Counted from the stretch's first letter, positions 51,363 through 60,334 are shown. The stretch is DNA of 64,000 nucleotides from Fidelibacterota bacterium (GCA_947475895.1 CANJMF010000004.1:62001-126000); one strand, 5' to 3'. A program made the numbers and translations. The notes: a model not told the origin generated them from the sequence alone.

Positions 51363-52142
51363 TTAGCGCGGTGTAATTCCCCAATCGCGCGCCCAGCCAA
51401 GGCCAGCATTCGTTCCGGCGCGCGGCGTGTAGTCCGCCGACACCCAGCCGGGATAACCGTGCGCGTCGAGAAGGTCGAACACGTTCTGGCATTTGATGTC
51501 GTTGTTCTTGGCGGGCTCGGTGCGCCCGGGAAGGCCGGCGATCTGGATATGACCGATCACCGGCAAATAGGTTTCAAGAAACTCCGTCACGTCGCTTTGC
51601 GCCAGGTGCGCGTCCACCACGTCGTACAACAGACGCAAGTTCTTGTGGTCGATGGCTTCAAGCACGGCGATAGCGTCATCAGGTTGGCGCAGGAAATATT
51701 TGTCGTTGGCGATGGGTTGAATGAGCACGCGCACGCCTTCGTCCTTGGCGAAATCGGCTGCCCAGGCGAGGTTGGCGAGATAAGCATCCATAGCGTCGTC
51801 GTGCTGGTCCTCGCCGATGATGCCGGCCATCACGTGAATGGCAGGGCATTCCAATTCGTCGGCATAATTCATGGCGACTTCGAAGGCCTCACGGAAATCG
51901 TCTTTGCGGCCCGGCAAGGCTGCTAGGCCGCGCTCTCCGGCCGCATAGTGTCCGGGTGGGGCGGTGAAGCACGTGACCTTTACACCGGCCATGGCGGCCT
52001 TGTCGGAGATGAGATGCGCTTCTTCGGCGTAAGGAAATTGAAACGTAACCCCCTTGAAGCCCACATCAGCCGCCGCCGCCATGCGGTCGAGCAGCGGCAC
52101 TTCACGAAACAACGACGATAGATTGGCGGCAAGGCGCGGCAT
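51363..52142 (-). CDS. Hydroxypyruvate isomerase-like TIM-barrel protein
   Basis: A 259-residue protein of the Hyi/xylose-isomerase-like barrel family. Recognisable parts are MPRLAANLSSLFREVPLLDR, LRLLYDVVDAHLAQSDV, and GHIQIAGLPGRTEP. The two Glu that act in E. coli Hyi (in its VEAL segment and in GCEYKP) are here Gln142 (LIQPIAND) and Asp237 (VSADYTP), which is unusual. The metal-binding Asp174 region and the HIQIA strand are kept. Reaction therefore uncertain; it may be a variant isomerase/epimerase. It overlaps the ELM1 start by one base. Confidence 0.82.
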   Translation of the reverse strand: MPRLAANLSSLFREVPLLDRMAAAADVGFKGVTFQFPYAEEAHLISDKAAMAGVKVTCFTAPPGHYAAGERGLAALPGRKDDFREAFEVAMNYADELECPAIHVMAGIIGEDQHDDAMDAYLANLAWAADFAKDEGVRVLIQPIANDKYFLRQPDDAIAVLEAIDHKNLRLLYDVVDAHLAQSDVTEFLETYLPVIGHIQIAGLPGRTEPAKNNDIKCQNVFDLLDAHGYPGWVSADYTPRAGTNAGLGWARDWGITPR

Positions 52143-53122
52143 CAGCGGGCTTTCAATTTTGTCTCAATCACGCGCGCAATATCGTGCGCGGCATTGAGCG
52201 GCGGGTGAGTCCAGTCGTCGTAGCGCCCGGTGAACGGCCGCGCGAACCCGCCTTCATACAACGCCGCGTGCAAACGCGCGTGCTTGGGCGACACCATATC
52301 GTTCGGTGCAAAGATATACACTGGTGCTGGCGAGGCACAGGCTTCCGAACACATAGACACGGAATCACCGGTGACAACGATGGCGTCGGCAAGTGCCAGA
52401 AATCCCATGTAGGGATTGTCGCTGCCCCCACCGCCCCACAAAAACGTGCGGCGCGGTTCGGGAATAGCGGAGACGAGTGCTTGTTCTGCGTCCGCGCCCG
52501 TACGGCGCGACGTCGTGAGCAAAACGGAGCCCTTCACTTCGGCGGCCATGCGCGCGGCCTGGCGGCCGAAATCGGCGGCGAGCGCGGTCGGGAACGGTCT
52601 GCGATTGGTGGCGCCGCCCGCGATCACGGCGATGAACGGGCGTGGAATTCCGCCGAGACGCGACGACCACACCTCGCCCGCCATGGCCAGGCGCGAAGGC
52701 GTCACGCGGTGCGGCGCGCCAATGGTGCGCATCACGTTGGGTGCGTCTCCATCCGGTAATTTGCAGTCATGGGCTGGAATGGCGATGAGATCGAATTCGT
52801 CGGCCCCCGCGCGACCCGGATTCATAATCTGCGCTAAAAACGCGCGCGCGTTCTGGCGTTTGAGCCAGCGCGCAAGGGGCGCCGTGCGCCGGCCGGCGGC
52901 GATGACGAGATCGGGCCAGGGCGGCGTGATCGCCATGCGTGTTTCCGGCGTGAGGCCCAGGCGGCTGGCGCCCTGCACGGCGTTGGGCAGGCGCGCCACG
53001 GGCGAATAACGCACGTCCTTGGTCTCGAACGGCAGGCCCAGCGCTTCCGCCACGCCCACGGCTTGGGCGACATTTCCGGCCCGGTCGTCGGCCAAAACCC
53101 AGATGCGGAGCGGTTGGTTCAT
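52142..53122 (-). CDS. ELM1/mitochondrial-fission-type (DUF1022) glycosyltransferase-like protein
   Basis: A 326-residue protein of the ELM1/DUF1022 family found in alphaproteobacteria and plants, with a GT-B-like layout. Visible parts are IWVLADDRAGNVAQAVGVAEALG, PWPDLVIAAGRRTAPLARWLKR, and DAIVVTGDSVSMCSEACASPAPVYIF. The bacterial function is not established; a role in envelope glycan or lipid modification is often guessed. It is followed by the Hyi-like gene with a one-base overlap and diverges from pyrE. Confidence 0.85.
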   Translation of the reverse strand: MNQPLRIWVLADDRAGNVAQAVGVAEALGLPFETKDVRYSPVARLPNAVQGASRLGLTPETRMAITPPWPDLVIAAGRRTAPLARWLKRQNARAFLAQIMNPGRAGADEFDLIAIPAHDCKLPDGDAPNVMRTIGAPHRVTPSRLAMAGEVWSSRLGGIPRPFIAVIAGGATNRRPFPTALAADFGRQAARMAAEVKGSVLLTTSRRTGADAEQALVSAIPEPRRTFLWGGGGSDNPYMGFLALADAIVVTGDSVSMCSEACASPAPVYIFAPNDMVSPKHARLHAALYEGGFARPFTGRYDDWTHPPLNAAHDIARVIETKLKAR

Positions 53123-53183
53123 GTCCTTGTCCTACACCACTAATGCCGGTAAATGAAACCGAGAGCAGCGTGGGGTGTAGAAC

Positions 53184-53876
53184 ATGACGATTATTCACGG
53201 GCGTTCGCCGCGCCAAAAGGCAGCGGCTGAAACCGTCGCCAAAATCCTTCTGGAAATCCGGGCCGTCAATTTCCGCCCCGAGGAGCCCTACAAGCTGACC
53301 GCCGGCTGGGCGAGCCCGGTTTACATCGACTGCCGCAAACTCATTTCGTTCCCCCGCGCGCGCCGCAAGGTCACGGAACTGGCCCGCCTCGAAATCGAAG
53401 ACATGATCGGTCACGAGAGCTTGGACGCCGTCGCGGGCGGCGAAACCGCCGGCATCCCTTACGCGGCGTGGATCTCGGACGCGCTCATGCTGCCCATGCA
53501 GTACGTGCGCAAAAAGCCCAAAGGCTTTGGCCGTAATGCACAGATCGAAGGCGACTTGGCCGAAGGTCAACGCGTGGTGTTGGTGGAAGATCTGGCCAGC
53601 GACGGCGGATCGAAGCTGCTGTTCGTCAAAGCGCTGCGCGATGCGGGTGCGGTGTGCGAGCATTGCTTCGTGGTGTTTTTCTACGGTGCCTTTCCGGGCG
53701 CCATCGAAAGCCTCGCCCAGGAAAACCTGAAGCTGCACTACCTGTGCACCTGGCACGACGTGCTGGCGGCTGCGGAAGCCGGTCAGCACTTTGGCCAACA
53801 TGCCTTGAACGGCGTGCGCGAGTTCCTGGCAAATCCGGTTGCTTGGTCAAAGGCCCACGGCGGCCGCGACGCCTAA
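53184..53876 (+). CDS. pyrE: Orotate phosphoribosyltransferase family protein
   Basis: A 230-residue type I phosphoribosyltransferase that would join orotate to PRPP to form OMP. Visible are ILLEIRAVNFRPEEPYKLTAGWASPVYIDCRKL (split by family variation), the flexible-loop region YVRKKPKGFGRNAQIEG and the PRPP loop VVLVEDLASDGGSKLLFVKALRDAG. The loop reads DLASDGGS rather than DLVTTGGS, a small deviation. No clear ribosome-binding site. It converges on the SRAP gene with one base between. Confidence 0.88.
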   Translation: MTIIHGRSPRQKAAAETVAKILLEIRAVNFRPEEPYKLTAGWASPVYIDCRKLISFPRARRKVTELARLEIEDMIGHESLDAVAGGETAGIPYAAWISDALMLPMQYVRKKPKGFGRNAQIEGDLAEGQRVVLVEDLASDGGSKLLFVKALRDAGAVCEHCFVVFFYGAFPGAIESLAQENLKLHYLCTWHDVLAAAEAGQHFGQHALNGVREFLANPVAWSKAHGGRDA

Positions 53877-53877
53877 G

Positions 53878-54558
53878 CTAAAACAGCGTCGGTTCTTTTT
53901 CGGGCTCGGCTTCCAGAACGCTGGGGTCGTCGTTATCGACCTTGTTGAGCTTTTGACTGACGCGCGTCGTCGTTAAAACCACGCTCGGGCTTTTGAGCAA
54001 AGGCAGCACGGCGGCGGCGTCATACGTCACATCCAGCCAGCGCTCCCATTGATCCGGCGTAAGGATCACCGGCATGCGGTGATGGATCGCTGCCACCGAT
54101 GGATTGGCGTCGGTGCAAATGATGGTGAACGTCTCGAGCGGCGTTTCACCCTTCTCCCAGCGCTCCCACAAACCCGCAAACGCGAACGCACCGCCGTCGG
54201 CTAACTGAAAAAGGTGCGGCTGTTTGATTTTGCCCTTCGTGAGCCATTCATAAAAACCGTCAGCAGCAATAAGACAGCGGCGCGATTGCAACGCATCGCG
54301 GAAGGTCGGCTTCTCCGCCACTGTTTCCGCGCGCGCATTAATGGCGTTAGCAGCGGACCTCGTATCCGGCGCCCACTGCGGCACCATTCCCCAACGCATC
54401 ATCGCCAGTTGGCGGCCCGTGGGCGTGCTGCGAATGACAGGCGCTTCCTGCGTCGGTGCGATATTGAAACGCTCGCGCAAGTTAAGGCGCGCGCCCGTTA
54501 AACGAAAGGTTTCGAAAATCTGCCCTGTCGGCGTGGTGAGTTTGTAGCGTCCGCACAT
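53878..54558 (-). CDS. SRAP (YedK/HMCES-type) abasic-site protein
   Basis: A 226-residue SOS response-associated peptidase that protects abasic sites in single-stranded DNA by forming a covalent link. Cys2 (after Met removal, MCGRYKL) is the linking residue; AINARAETVAEKPTFRDALQSRRCLIAADGFYEW and HHRMPVIL carry the rest of the active site. Length and layout are typical. A LexA-type site was not identified in the short gap to its neighbour. Confidence 0.93.
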   Translation of the reverse strand: MCGRYKLTTPTGQIFETFRLTGARLNLRERFNIAPTQEAPVIRSTPTGRQLAMMRWGMVPQWAPDTRSAANAINARAETVAEKPTFRDALQSRRCLIAADGFYEWLTKGKIKQPHLFQLADGGAFAFAGLWERWEKGETPLETFTIICTDANPSVAAIHHRMPVILTPDQWERWLDVTYDAAAVLPLLKSPSVVLTTTRVSQKLNKVDNDDPSVLEAEPEKEPTLF

Positions 54559-54579
54559 GCGTCCGTTATACGGCGCAAT

Positions 54580-56250
54580 TTATTCGGCGGCGATGCGCAT
54601 TTCGGCTTCGGCCACCGGCAGCGTGACTATCACGCGCAAGCCGCCTTGCGGGCGATTGAAAAGCTCGACGTCACCGCCCATGCTGCGGATGGCATTGCGC
54701 GCAATGGTCAGGCCAAGGCCCGTGCCGCCGGTTTCGCGCGAGCGCGACGTTTCCAGGCGCGTAAACGGCGCAAACACGCGTTCCTTGTCATCAGCAGGAA
54801 TGCCCGGACCCTGGTCGTCGATGTCGATCACCATTTCTCGGGCACCCGGGATCAAACTCACGTGCGCGCTTTTGCCGTACTTGATGGCGTTGTCGACAAA
54901 GTTGTTGATGGCGCGTTTCAAAGCCAGTGGCCGCGCCAAAAGATCGAAGGAATCGGGACCGCTATAGGTCACCGGCCGGCCGGCCGCGATGTGATCGCCG
55001 CAAAGCGCGGCAACAATGGCAGCGGCATCCACATGCATCGCGGGTTCGTTGGCGGCGTCGTCGCGGGCGAACGTGAGGGTGGCCGAGATCATCGCTTCCA
55101 TATCGTCGAGATCGCTGAGCATCTTGCCGCGTTGAACGTCGTCGTCGATGAATTCGGCGCGCAAGCGAAGCCGGGTGATCGGCGTGCGCAAATCGTGGGA
55201 AATGGCGGCCAGCATTTGCGTGCGGTCGCGAATAAAGCGCTTCACGCGCATCTGCATGGTATTGAACGCCAGCGATGCGCGGCGCACTTCGGAAGGCCCT
55301 TCTTCCGACAAAGGTGCCGCATTCACATCCACACCCAGACGTTCGGCGGCGGACGCAAAGATGCCAAGTGGAAGAGTCGCGCGGCGCACAGTGATGAACG
55401 CGATCACGCTCACCAAGATCGAAATCATTGTGAGCCATAACAACTGCGACAGAACGTTGCGGGGTTCATCGACCGCGAGACGGATGCGCCAATTGATCCA
55501 ACTATTTTCGCCGGCCTTCACCGAGACGCGAAAGAGCGCTTCTTCCATGCCGGGAATGAAGCGCAGCCGCTCGGCGCTGCGCGCGCGCAAAAGCTGACGG
55601 AACCAAAACCGTTGCTGCGGCTGAGCCTCGGGATTGGTGAAGGACCGGCCGTCGCCATCGTCGCGCGGACCCACGCCACGATCAGGCGGTGGACCCAAAT
55701 TGCCGACGCCGGGACCGAGGCCGGAACCCGGGCCAGAACCCGGTGGCGGTTCGCCTGCGCCGCGCCGTGCGAAACGCCGGTCGGGCGGGATCGGCTCGAG
55801 TCCTTTGGGATCGAGCAAGCTGTCGACGCGAATGTCGGGCGACAACGGCACACCTGTGCGCAGCCGGCTCAACAACAAACGAGATGCGACACCGTTGGCC
55901 GATGTCTCCACAATGGGATGCTCGTCAACCGTGATGGTACGCGCGGGCGTGCTGAGGCGGTGCACCATAGAATCTCGCTGGGTCGCCACTTGGCGTCGGC
56001 GCTCTTCGTCACGCAGTTTGTTTTCTTCGTCGGTCGCGCTGGGGTCGAGCGGTTCCGCGCGCGGAATCGTTTCCAGCAAATGCGTAACGGCAATGACTTC
56101 TTCGGCCGCTTGTCCGGCCGCGCCCAACATCGCCGCTTGATCGCGGAAGAGATAATAGAAAAATAGCGAGGTGAGGTTGATCAACATGATCACCGCCACC
56201 AACGCCACCATCAGCCGCCCGGCAAGACTTTGGGGCAGCAGACGCTTCAT
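54580..56250 (-). CDS. EnvZ-like sensor histidine kinase
   Basis: A 556-residue membrane kinase: helix 1 (13-35), a periplasmic domain (36-267), helix 2 (268-288), HAMP (289-341), HisKA with His352 (AAISHDLRTPITRLRLRAEF), and HATPase with N box (RAINNFVDNAIKYG), DDQGPGIP and GGTGLGLTIARNAI. The periplasmic part contains a Pro/Gly-rich insert at 164-201 (PPPGSGPGSGLGPGVG), which is unusual for EnvZ. It overlaps the regulator gene by 4 bases (ATGA), so the two are coupled; an exported PepSY-like protein is encoded divergently. Confidence 0.92.
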   Translation of the reverse strand: MKRLLPQSLAGRLMVALVAVIMLINLTSLFFYYLFRDQAAMLGAAGQAAEEVIAVTHLLETIPRAEPLDPSATDEENKLRDEERRRQVATQRDSMVHRLSTPARTITVDEHPIVETSANGVASRLLLSRLRTGVPLSPDIRVDSLLDPKGLEPIPPDRRFARRGAGEPPPGSGPGSGLGPGVGNLGPPPDRGVGPRDDGDGRSFTNPEAQPQQRFWFRQLLRARSAERLRFIPGMEEALFRVSVKAGENSWINWRIRLAVDEPRNVLSQLLWLTMISILVSVIAFITVRRATLPLGIFASAAERLGVDVNAAPLSEEGPSEVRRASLAFNTMQMRVKRFIRDRTQMLAAISHDLRTPITRLRLRAEFIDDDVQRGKMLSDLDDMEAMISATLTFARDDAANEPAMHVDAAAIVAALCGDHIAAGRPVTYSGPDSFDLLARPLALKRAINNFVDNAIKYGKSAHVSLIPGAREMVIDIDDQGPGIPADDKERVFAPFTRLETSRSRETGGTGLGLTIARNAIRSMGGDVELFNRPQGGLRVIVTLPVAEAEMRIAAE

Positions 56251-56990
56251 GCAGAATTGACTTCGGCCGTGAACATGTACCCTCCACCCCTCACCGTCTT
56301 GATGAGGTTCGGGTTTTTCGGATCGTCCTCGATCTTACGACGAAGACGGCCCACTTGCACGTCGATGGAGCGGTCGAAGGGGATGGCCGCGCGGCCGCGG
56401 GCCATATCAAGCAGTTGGTCGCGGTTCAGCACCCGGCGGGGATGGCCCACGAAGGCGATGAGAAGATCGTATTCGCCCGCCGTGAGGGGAATGTCGCTTT
56501 CGCCGCGCTTGAGCGAACGGGTGGCCGGGTTGAGCGCGAAATCGGCAAACCCCAGGGCAGCGCCATTCTTTTCCGGCGCCTCGGGGCTATTCACATTAGC
56601 CGAACGGCGCAGCACAGCCTTGATGCGCGCCGCCAGCTCGCGCGGGTTGAAGGGCTTGGCCATATAGTCGTCGGCGCCGTCTTCAAGGCCGATGATCCGG
56701 TCGACCTCTTCGCCCATGGCGGTGAGCATGATGATGGGGATGGCCGACTCGCCGCGGATTTGGCGGCAGAGCTTGAGGCCGTCTTCGCCAGGCATCATCA
56801 AATCCAGCACGACCAGATCGAACGACCAGTCTTCAAAAGCCTGGCGCATCTCGCGCCCGTCTTTGGCGGTGGTGACACGAAAATCGTGTTTTGAGAGAAA
56901 GCGACTGAGGAGATCGCGGATCTCGGCATCGTCGTCGACAATCAAAATATGGGGTTTGGGGGCTTCGCTGATCGACACGGGGGCGGCCAT
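56247..56990 (-). CDS. ompR: OmpR-type response regulator
   Basis: A 247-residue regulator. Receiver: Asp20/Asp21 (LIVDDDAEIRD), phospho-acceptor Asp63 (LVVLDLMMPGEDGLKL), Lys (MAKPFNPRELAARI). Output: winged helix with FALNPATRSLKRGESDIPLTAGEYDLL, FDRSIDVQVGRLRRKIEDDPKNP and IKTVRGGGYMF. Its gene is first in the regulator-kinase pair. Three GTTACAC repeats about 113 bases upstream are a plausible binding site, shared with the divergent gene. The symbol is by family resemblance only. Confidence 0.9.
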   Translation of the reverse strand: MAAPVSISEAPKPHILIVDDDAEIRDLLSRFLSKHDFRVTTAKDGREMRQAFEDWSFDLVVLDLMMPGEDGLKLCRQIRGESAIPIIMLTAMGEEVDRIIGLEDGADDYMAKPFNPRELAARIKAVLRRSANVNSPEAPEKNGAALGFADFALNPATRSLKRGESDIPLTAGEYDLLIAFVGHPRRVLNRDQLLDMARGRAAIPFDRSIDVQVGRLRRKIEDDPKNPNLIKTVRGGGYMFTAEVNSA

Positions 56991-57102
56991 CCTTATCCAG
57001 AGGAAAGGTTCATAACGAAGCCGGAGTTTATACGCCCCCCATTGCCATCTCCAAGAAAACGCAGGGGAAAAGTGGCAACAGGACGTAAGCGGGCGCGCGT
57101 TA

Positions 57103-57139
57103 GTTACACTCCGTTACACGGTTTCCCCGGGCAGTTACA
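57103..57139 (+). promoter_or_regulatory. Three GTTACAC direct repeats, probable response-regulator operator
   Basis: GTTACAC occurs at 57103-57109, 57113-57119 and 57133-57139, at spacings of 10 and 20 bases, so all lie on one helical face with one missing slot near 57123. This is the usual layout for tandem OmpR-family sites. It lies between the divergent regulator gene (start 56990) and the exported PepSY-like gene (start 57243). Confidence 0.7.
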
Positions 57140-57242
57140 CGATCCGTCATCGCCGGACATGGCGGGGTTACTAGACGGGCCCAATCTCTTCTCACACACG
57201 ACGCGTTTTGACTCAAAACGCGAACTTCAAAAGGAGAGTTGA

Positions 57243-58088
57243 ATGTTCAACAGACATGGTCGGGCCAAGCGAGCGATGTTCGGCGGCATGGCGGCGGCTT
57301 CGGTCGTTGCGTTTGCCACGATCGCAAGCGCCGCTGCCCCGGGCGGACGCCCGGAAGGCGCCGGTCCGGACGGCGCCATGAGAGGTCCCATGGATCACGG
57401 CCGCATGGGTTGCCGCTGCGAACGCTTCGAAGCGCGCCTCGCGAAAGTCGATCGCCACCTGAGTGCCGACCAAGTACGCGACATTATCGCAGGCCGATTA
57501 GCTTCGGGACCCGAGCACAATCTGAAGGTCGGCAAGGTCGCTGAGAAAGACGGCGTCATCGACGTGCAGATTGTCACCAAAGACGGCTCGCTCGTAAAGA
57601 GCATGACGATCTCAGCGAAGACCGGGCTTTCGCCCGATGCCGGCAAGAATTGCGAACGCGTGGCCGAGCGTTTCCAAAAAGCACGCGAACGCAACGGCGC
57701 GCCCGATGCGAACGGTGGCCCGCCGAACGGCGACGAACATCGCGGCATGGGCGGACCCGGTCGCGGTCGCTTTGGACACGGTGGTCCCGAGCGTGGTGGC
57801 CGTGGTGGCCAGATGCGCGACGGCGGACCTCATGAGTTTTTAAAACTCGGGTTCGCGCGTAACATGGACCCTGGCCACGATCTCAATCTGTCGGTGGCGC
57901 AAGCCAAGACATTGGCCGAAGCGGGTCTCGTGTTCGCCGGAAACAGCCGCCTCAAGGTCGGCGCTGTGAAAGAGAAAGACGCCGATACGATCATCGTCGA
58001 TATCGTGACCGCCGACAATTCGTTGGTGGCGCGCCGCGAAATCGACCGCCACACCGGCCGCGCTCAGCTCGGACAGAGCGCGCAATAA
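57243..58088 (+). CDS. Exported PepSY-like protein with Gly-rich linker
   Basis: A 281-residue protein with a signal peptide (1-27, ending IASAAAPG). Two related segments are visible: LSADQVRDIIAGRLASGPEHNLKVGKVAEKDGVIDVQIVTKDG (broken by variation) and LSVAQAKTLAEAGLVFAGNSRLKVGAVKEKDADTIIVDIVTADNS. Between them is a Gly/Arg/His-rich linker (about 145-200). The alternating LKVGKV...VDIVT pattern resembles PepSY domains, which often regulate or inhibit envelope proteins. AAAAGGAG precedes the ATG. The GTTACAC operator 104 bases upstream suggests control by the divergent two-component system; it may signal back to the kinase. Confidence 0.75.
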   Translation: MFNRHGRAKRAMFGGMAAASVVAFATIASAAAPGGRPEGAGPDGAMRGPMDHGRMGCRCERFEARLAKVDRHLSADQVRDIIAGRLASGPEHNLKVGKVAEKDGVIDVQIVTKDGSLVKSMTISAKTGLSPDAGKNCERVAERFQKARERNGAPDANGGPPNGDEHRGMGGPGRGRFGHGGPERGGRGGQMRDGGPHEFLKLGFARNMDPGHDLNLSVAQAKTLAEAGLVFAGNSRLKVGAVKEKDADTIIVDIVTADNSLVARREIDRHTGRAQLGQSAQ

Positions 58089-58162
58089 GAAGACGGATCA
58101 AGAAGCACGTTAGGTTCCCGCGCCCCCCTTCTCCCCCTAACCTTGCTTCTTGGTCTTGCGAC

Positions 58163-58196
58163 GGGCGGCCGGCTTCCCACCGGCCGCCCGAATTTT
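58163..58196 (+). terminator. Terminator after the PepSY-like gene
   Basis: GGGCGGCCGG and CCGGCCGCCC form a perfect 10-bp stem with a 7-base loop, followed by GAATTTT. It lies 75 bases past the stop codon. Confidence 0.85.
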
Positions 58197-58290
58197 GTGG
58201 GAAATCGTGCTTCGCAATCCAAAGCGACCAGAATGTTGACACTTTTCAGCGTCAAACATTTGCGCACGTGACAATTCGAAGGGGGACTCC

Positions 58291-59010
58291 GTGAAATCTT
58301 CGAAGTCTTTTTTGCTGCTCGCTTTTTGCATGCTGCCATTGGCGGGGTGCGCCTCGAGCTATTCGCCGAACACATATGCAAGTAATGCGGTTCAGCTCGC
58401 CAACAAAGTCGAAGCCGGCGTGATCGTCGGTTATCGGCAAGTGGCGATTAGCGCTGCGGGCACCATCGGCGCGGTGACCGGCGGCGCAGCGGGCGGCATT
58501 CTCGGCGCGCAATACGCGGACTCGGCCTTGGCTGCCGTGGGCGGCTCGGCCGTTGGTGCGCTTGTTGGCAACGCGTTGGATCACGCCGCCGGCGACACCA
58601 CCGGCTGGGAATACATCGTGCGCAAAACCAGCGGCGACATGCTGTCGGTGACGCAGCGCGAGAAAGACCCATTGGTGTTGGGCCAGAAAGTTTTGGTGAT
58701 CATGGGTCCGCAAGCGCGCGTCGTTGCGGATTACTCCGTCATTCCGGAAACGCCGCCGCTTCCCATCGTGAAAGCCGAAGAAAAGCCCGAGCCGAAACCG
58801 CAGCCGCCGATCAAAGTCGAAGTGGTGCTGTCGGTACCTGCGGGCACAACCGCGCACGCCGTGCAGGTAAGGCAAGAAACCGCAAAGCCGGAGCACGCAG
58901 CCGAGAACGTCATTTCGATTGTGGCGACCTCGGACGATCTTGCGAACATTATTGCTGCGGAGGAAGAATCGATCCGGCCGGAAACAATCGCCGAGGCTGA
59001 CGCGCGCTAG
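58291..59010 (+). CDS. Glycine-zipper lipoprotein (SlyB-like)
   Basis: A 239-residue protein with a lipoprotein signal (LLLAFCMLPLAGC, lipobox LAGC, Cys at about 20). A glycine-zipper segment follows (AAGTIGAVTGGAAGGILGAQ and AAVGGSAVGALVGNALD), as in outer-membrane SlyB/PcP-type lipoproteins. The C-terminal half is a Lys/Pro/Glu-rich linker and a tail unlike SlyB, ending ADAR. The start is GTG with GGGGGAC upstream. The last 4 bases (CTAG) also carry the stop of the convergent gene. Confidence 0.82.
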   Translation: MKSSKSFLLLAFCMLPLAGCASSYSPNTYASNAVQLANKVEAGVIVGYRQVAISAAGTIGAVTGGAAGGILGAQYADSALAAVGGSAVGALVGNALDHAAGDTTGWEYIVRKTSGDMLSVTQREKDPLVLGQKVLVIMGPQARVVADYSVIPETPPLPIVKAEEKPEPKPQPPIKVEVVLSVPAGTTAHAVQVRQETAKPEHAAENVISIVATSDDLANIIAAEEESIRPETIAEADAR

Positions 59011-60239
59011 ATCAGCTTCAAGCGTACAAACACCATCGCGCCGCCGGGATTGCCTGCGTAGGACGGCGATAGCGCGCTCGGAACGAAGTTGAAGGCATAG
59101 AGCCCGCCCAATCCCAGCACTACGCGCTTGCTCAAGCGCCAATCGTGAATGGCGCCGATGGAGGCCTTACCAACCGTATGAGTTGGACCATGCGCGGCCA
59201 GCAGTTCATTTGTCTCAACCATTTCGGCGCGCGCGAAAATCGTCCAAGGTGCGCGCGGTTTGATGGCCGACTCAAGTGCTACGGCATTAAAGTTTTCGCC
59301 GTCGACACGTTTGCGGCCCCACGCGAGCGTGGTTGACCACCAGCCATCTTCGCCAATGGGAACCGTATAGATCGCGCTGGCGGACAAACGGTGTTGGTTA
59401 TCGGCGGGCTCGAGCTGCTCGGGACTGACGAGATGCGCCCATGAAACTTGCAGCGCGAGATGTGCGGTGGGATTCCAACTGAGGCGCACGGATGAACTGT
59501 CGAATTTCGGCGCTTCGATGTCGTAGCGATCTTCGTCGGGCTCGCGTCCGCGAAACCCGGAGGCTTCGAGTTTGAAGTCACCGTAGGTCACGCCGCCCGT
59601 AACGACGCCGAACGTGATGTGCGTTGAGTCGAGCCAGTGATGACTGATGGGCGCTTCCGGACTGTCCATGATCGACAGGCGGTGCATGAACGCGGGCGGG
59701 CCAAAAGCGGGCTCGCCCGGCAAGCCGGCGTAAATGAAAACCGAGCTCGTGTCGGTGAGCGCGTGGCTGTATGAGCCCGACAACTCCATGAACAACTCAT
59801 GCGGATGTTGACGGTCGATGAGCGGCGTAACGCCGTTGGCGGTCTCGCCGCCGGCCAGCAACAACGGATATCCCGTCTTTCCCATCAACGGATCGGGGCT
59901 CAGCATCGCGCGAAAATTCAACACGTCGCCGCCGTCGAAATCGCGCCGCGCCATGCCCATCAGCATGCCCGCGACAAAACCTTTATCGTCGCCGCGCGGC
60001 CCTTGTTGGGTGTCGTAGACGCCATTCAGCTCGCCGTGGACCATGAACATCCAGTCCTCGGTCATAATGTGAAGGCCTACATGGGGCGTCACCTCCGGCT
60101 GCCAACTGGTGCCGGAGGCATCGCGGTTCTGGGGATAGGGTCCGAGCGTTCCCAAACCGGTCATGGCCGCCTGGGCCGCGCATGGAACGGCCGTGGCGAG
60201 CCAAAAGGCTGAAACTGCGGGCAAATATCGCAACTGCAT
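59007..60239 (-). CDS. Putative outer-membrane beta-barrel protein
   Basis: A 410-residue protein with a signal peptide (1-24, ending AQAAM). The mature part is rich in alternating polar/aromatic strands (GLHIMTEDWMFMVHGELNGVYD, SVRLSWNPTAHLALQVSWAHLV) and ends in a hydrophobic residue pattern FVRLKLI, consistent with an outer-membrane barrel. Similar proteins occur near metal-resistance loci, but I cannot assign a substrate. It is convergent with the lipoprotein gene and may be related to the CDF exporter gene further along only by proximity. Confidence 0.68.
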   Translation of the reverse strand: MQLRYLPAVSAFWLATAVPCAAQAAMTGLGTLGPYPQNRDASGTSWQPEVTPHVGLHIMTEDWMFMVHGELNGVYDTQQGPRGDDKGFVAGMLMGMARRDFDGGDVLNFRAMLSPDPLMGKTGYPLLLAGGETANGVTPLIDRQHPHELFMELSGSYSHALTDTSSVFIYAGLPGEPAFGPPAFMHRLSIMDSPEAPISHHWLDSTHITFGVVTGGVTYGDFKLEASGFRGREPDEDRYDIEAPKFDSSSVRLSWNPTAHLALQVSWAHLVSPEQLEPADNQHRLSASAIYTVPIGEDGWWSTTLAWGRKRVDGENFNAVALESAIKPRAPWTIFARAEMVETNELLAAHGPTHTVGKASIGAIHDWRLSKRVVLGLGGLYAFNFVPSALSPSYAGNPGGAMVFVRLKLI

Positions 60240-60334
60240 CAGGCGACTGTACGGGCCTCTTATGAGCCAGAAAAGCCACCTTTGCGTGAGCTCATTGTTC
60301 TTGTTTTGTTCTTATCGCTCGCCTAGAGTTGGCT

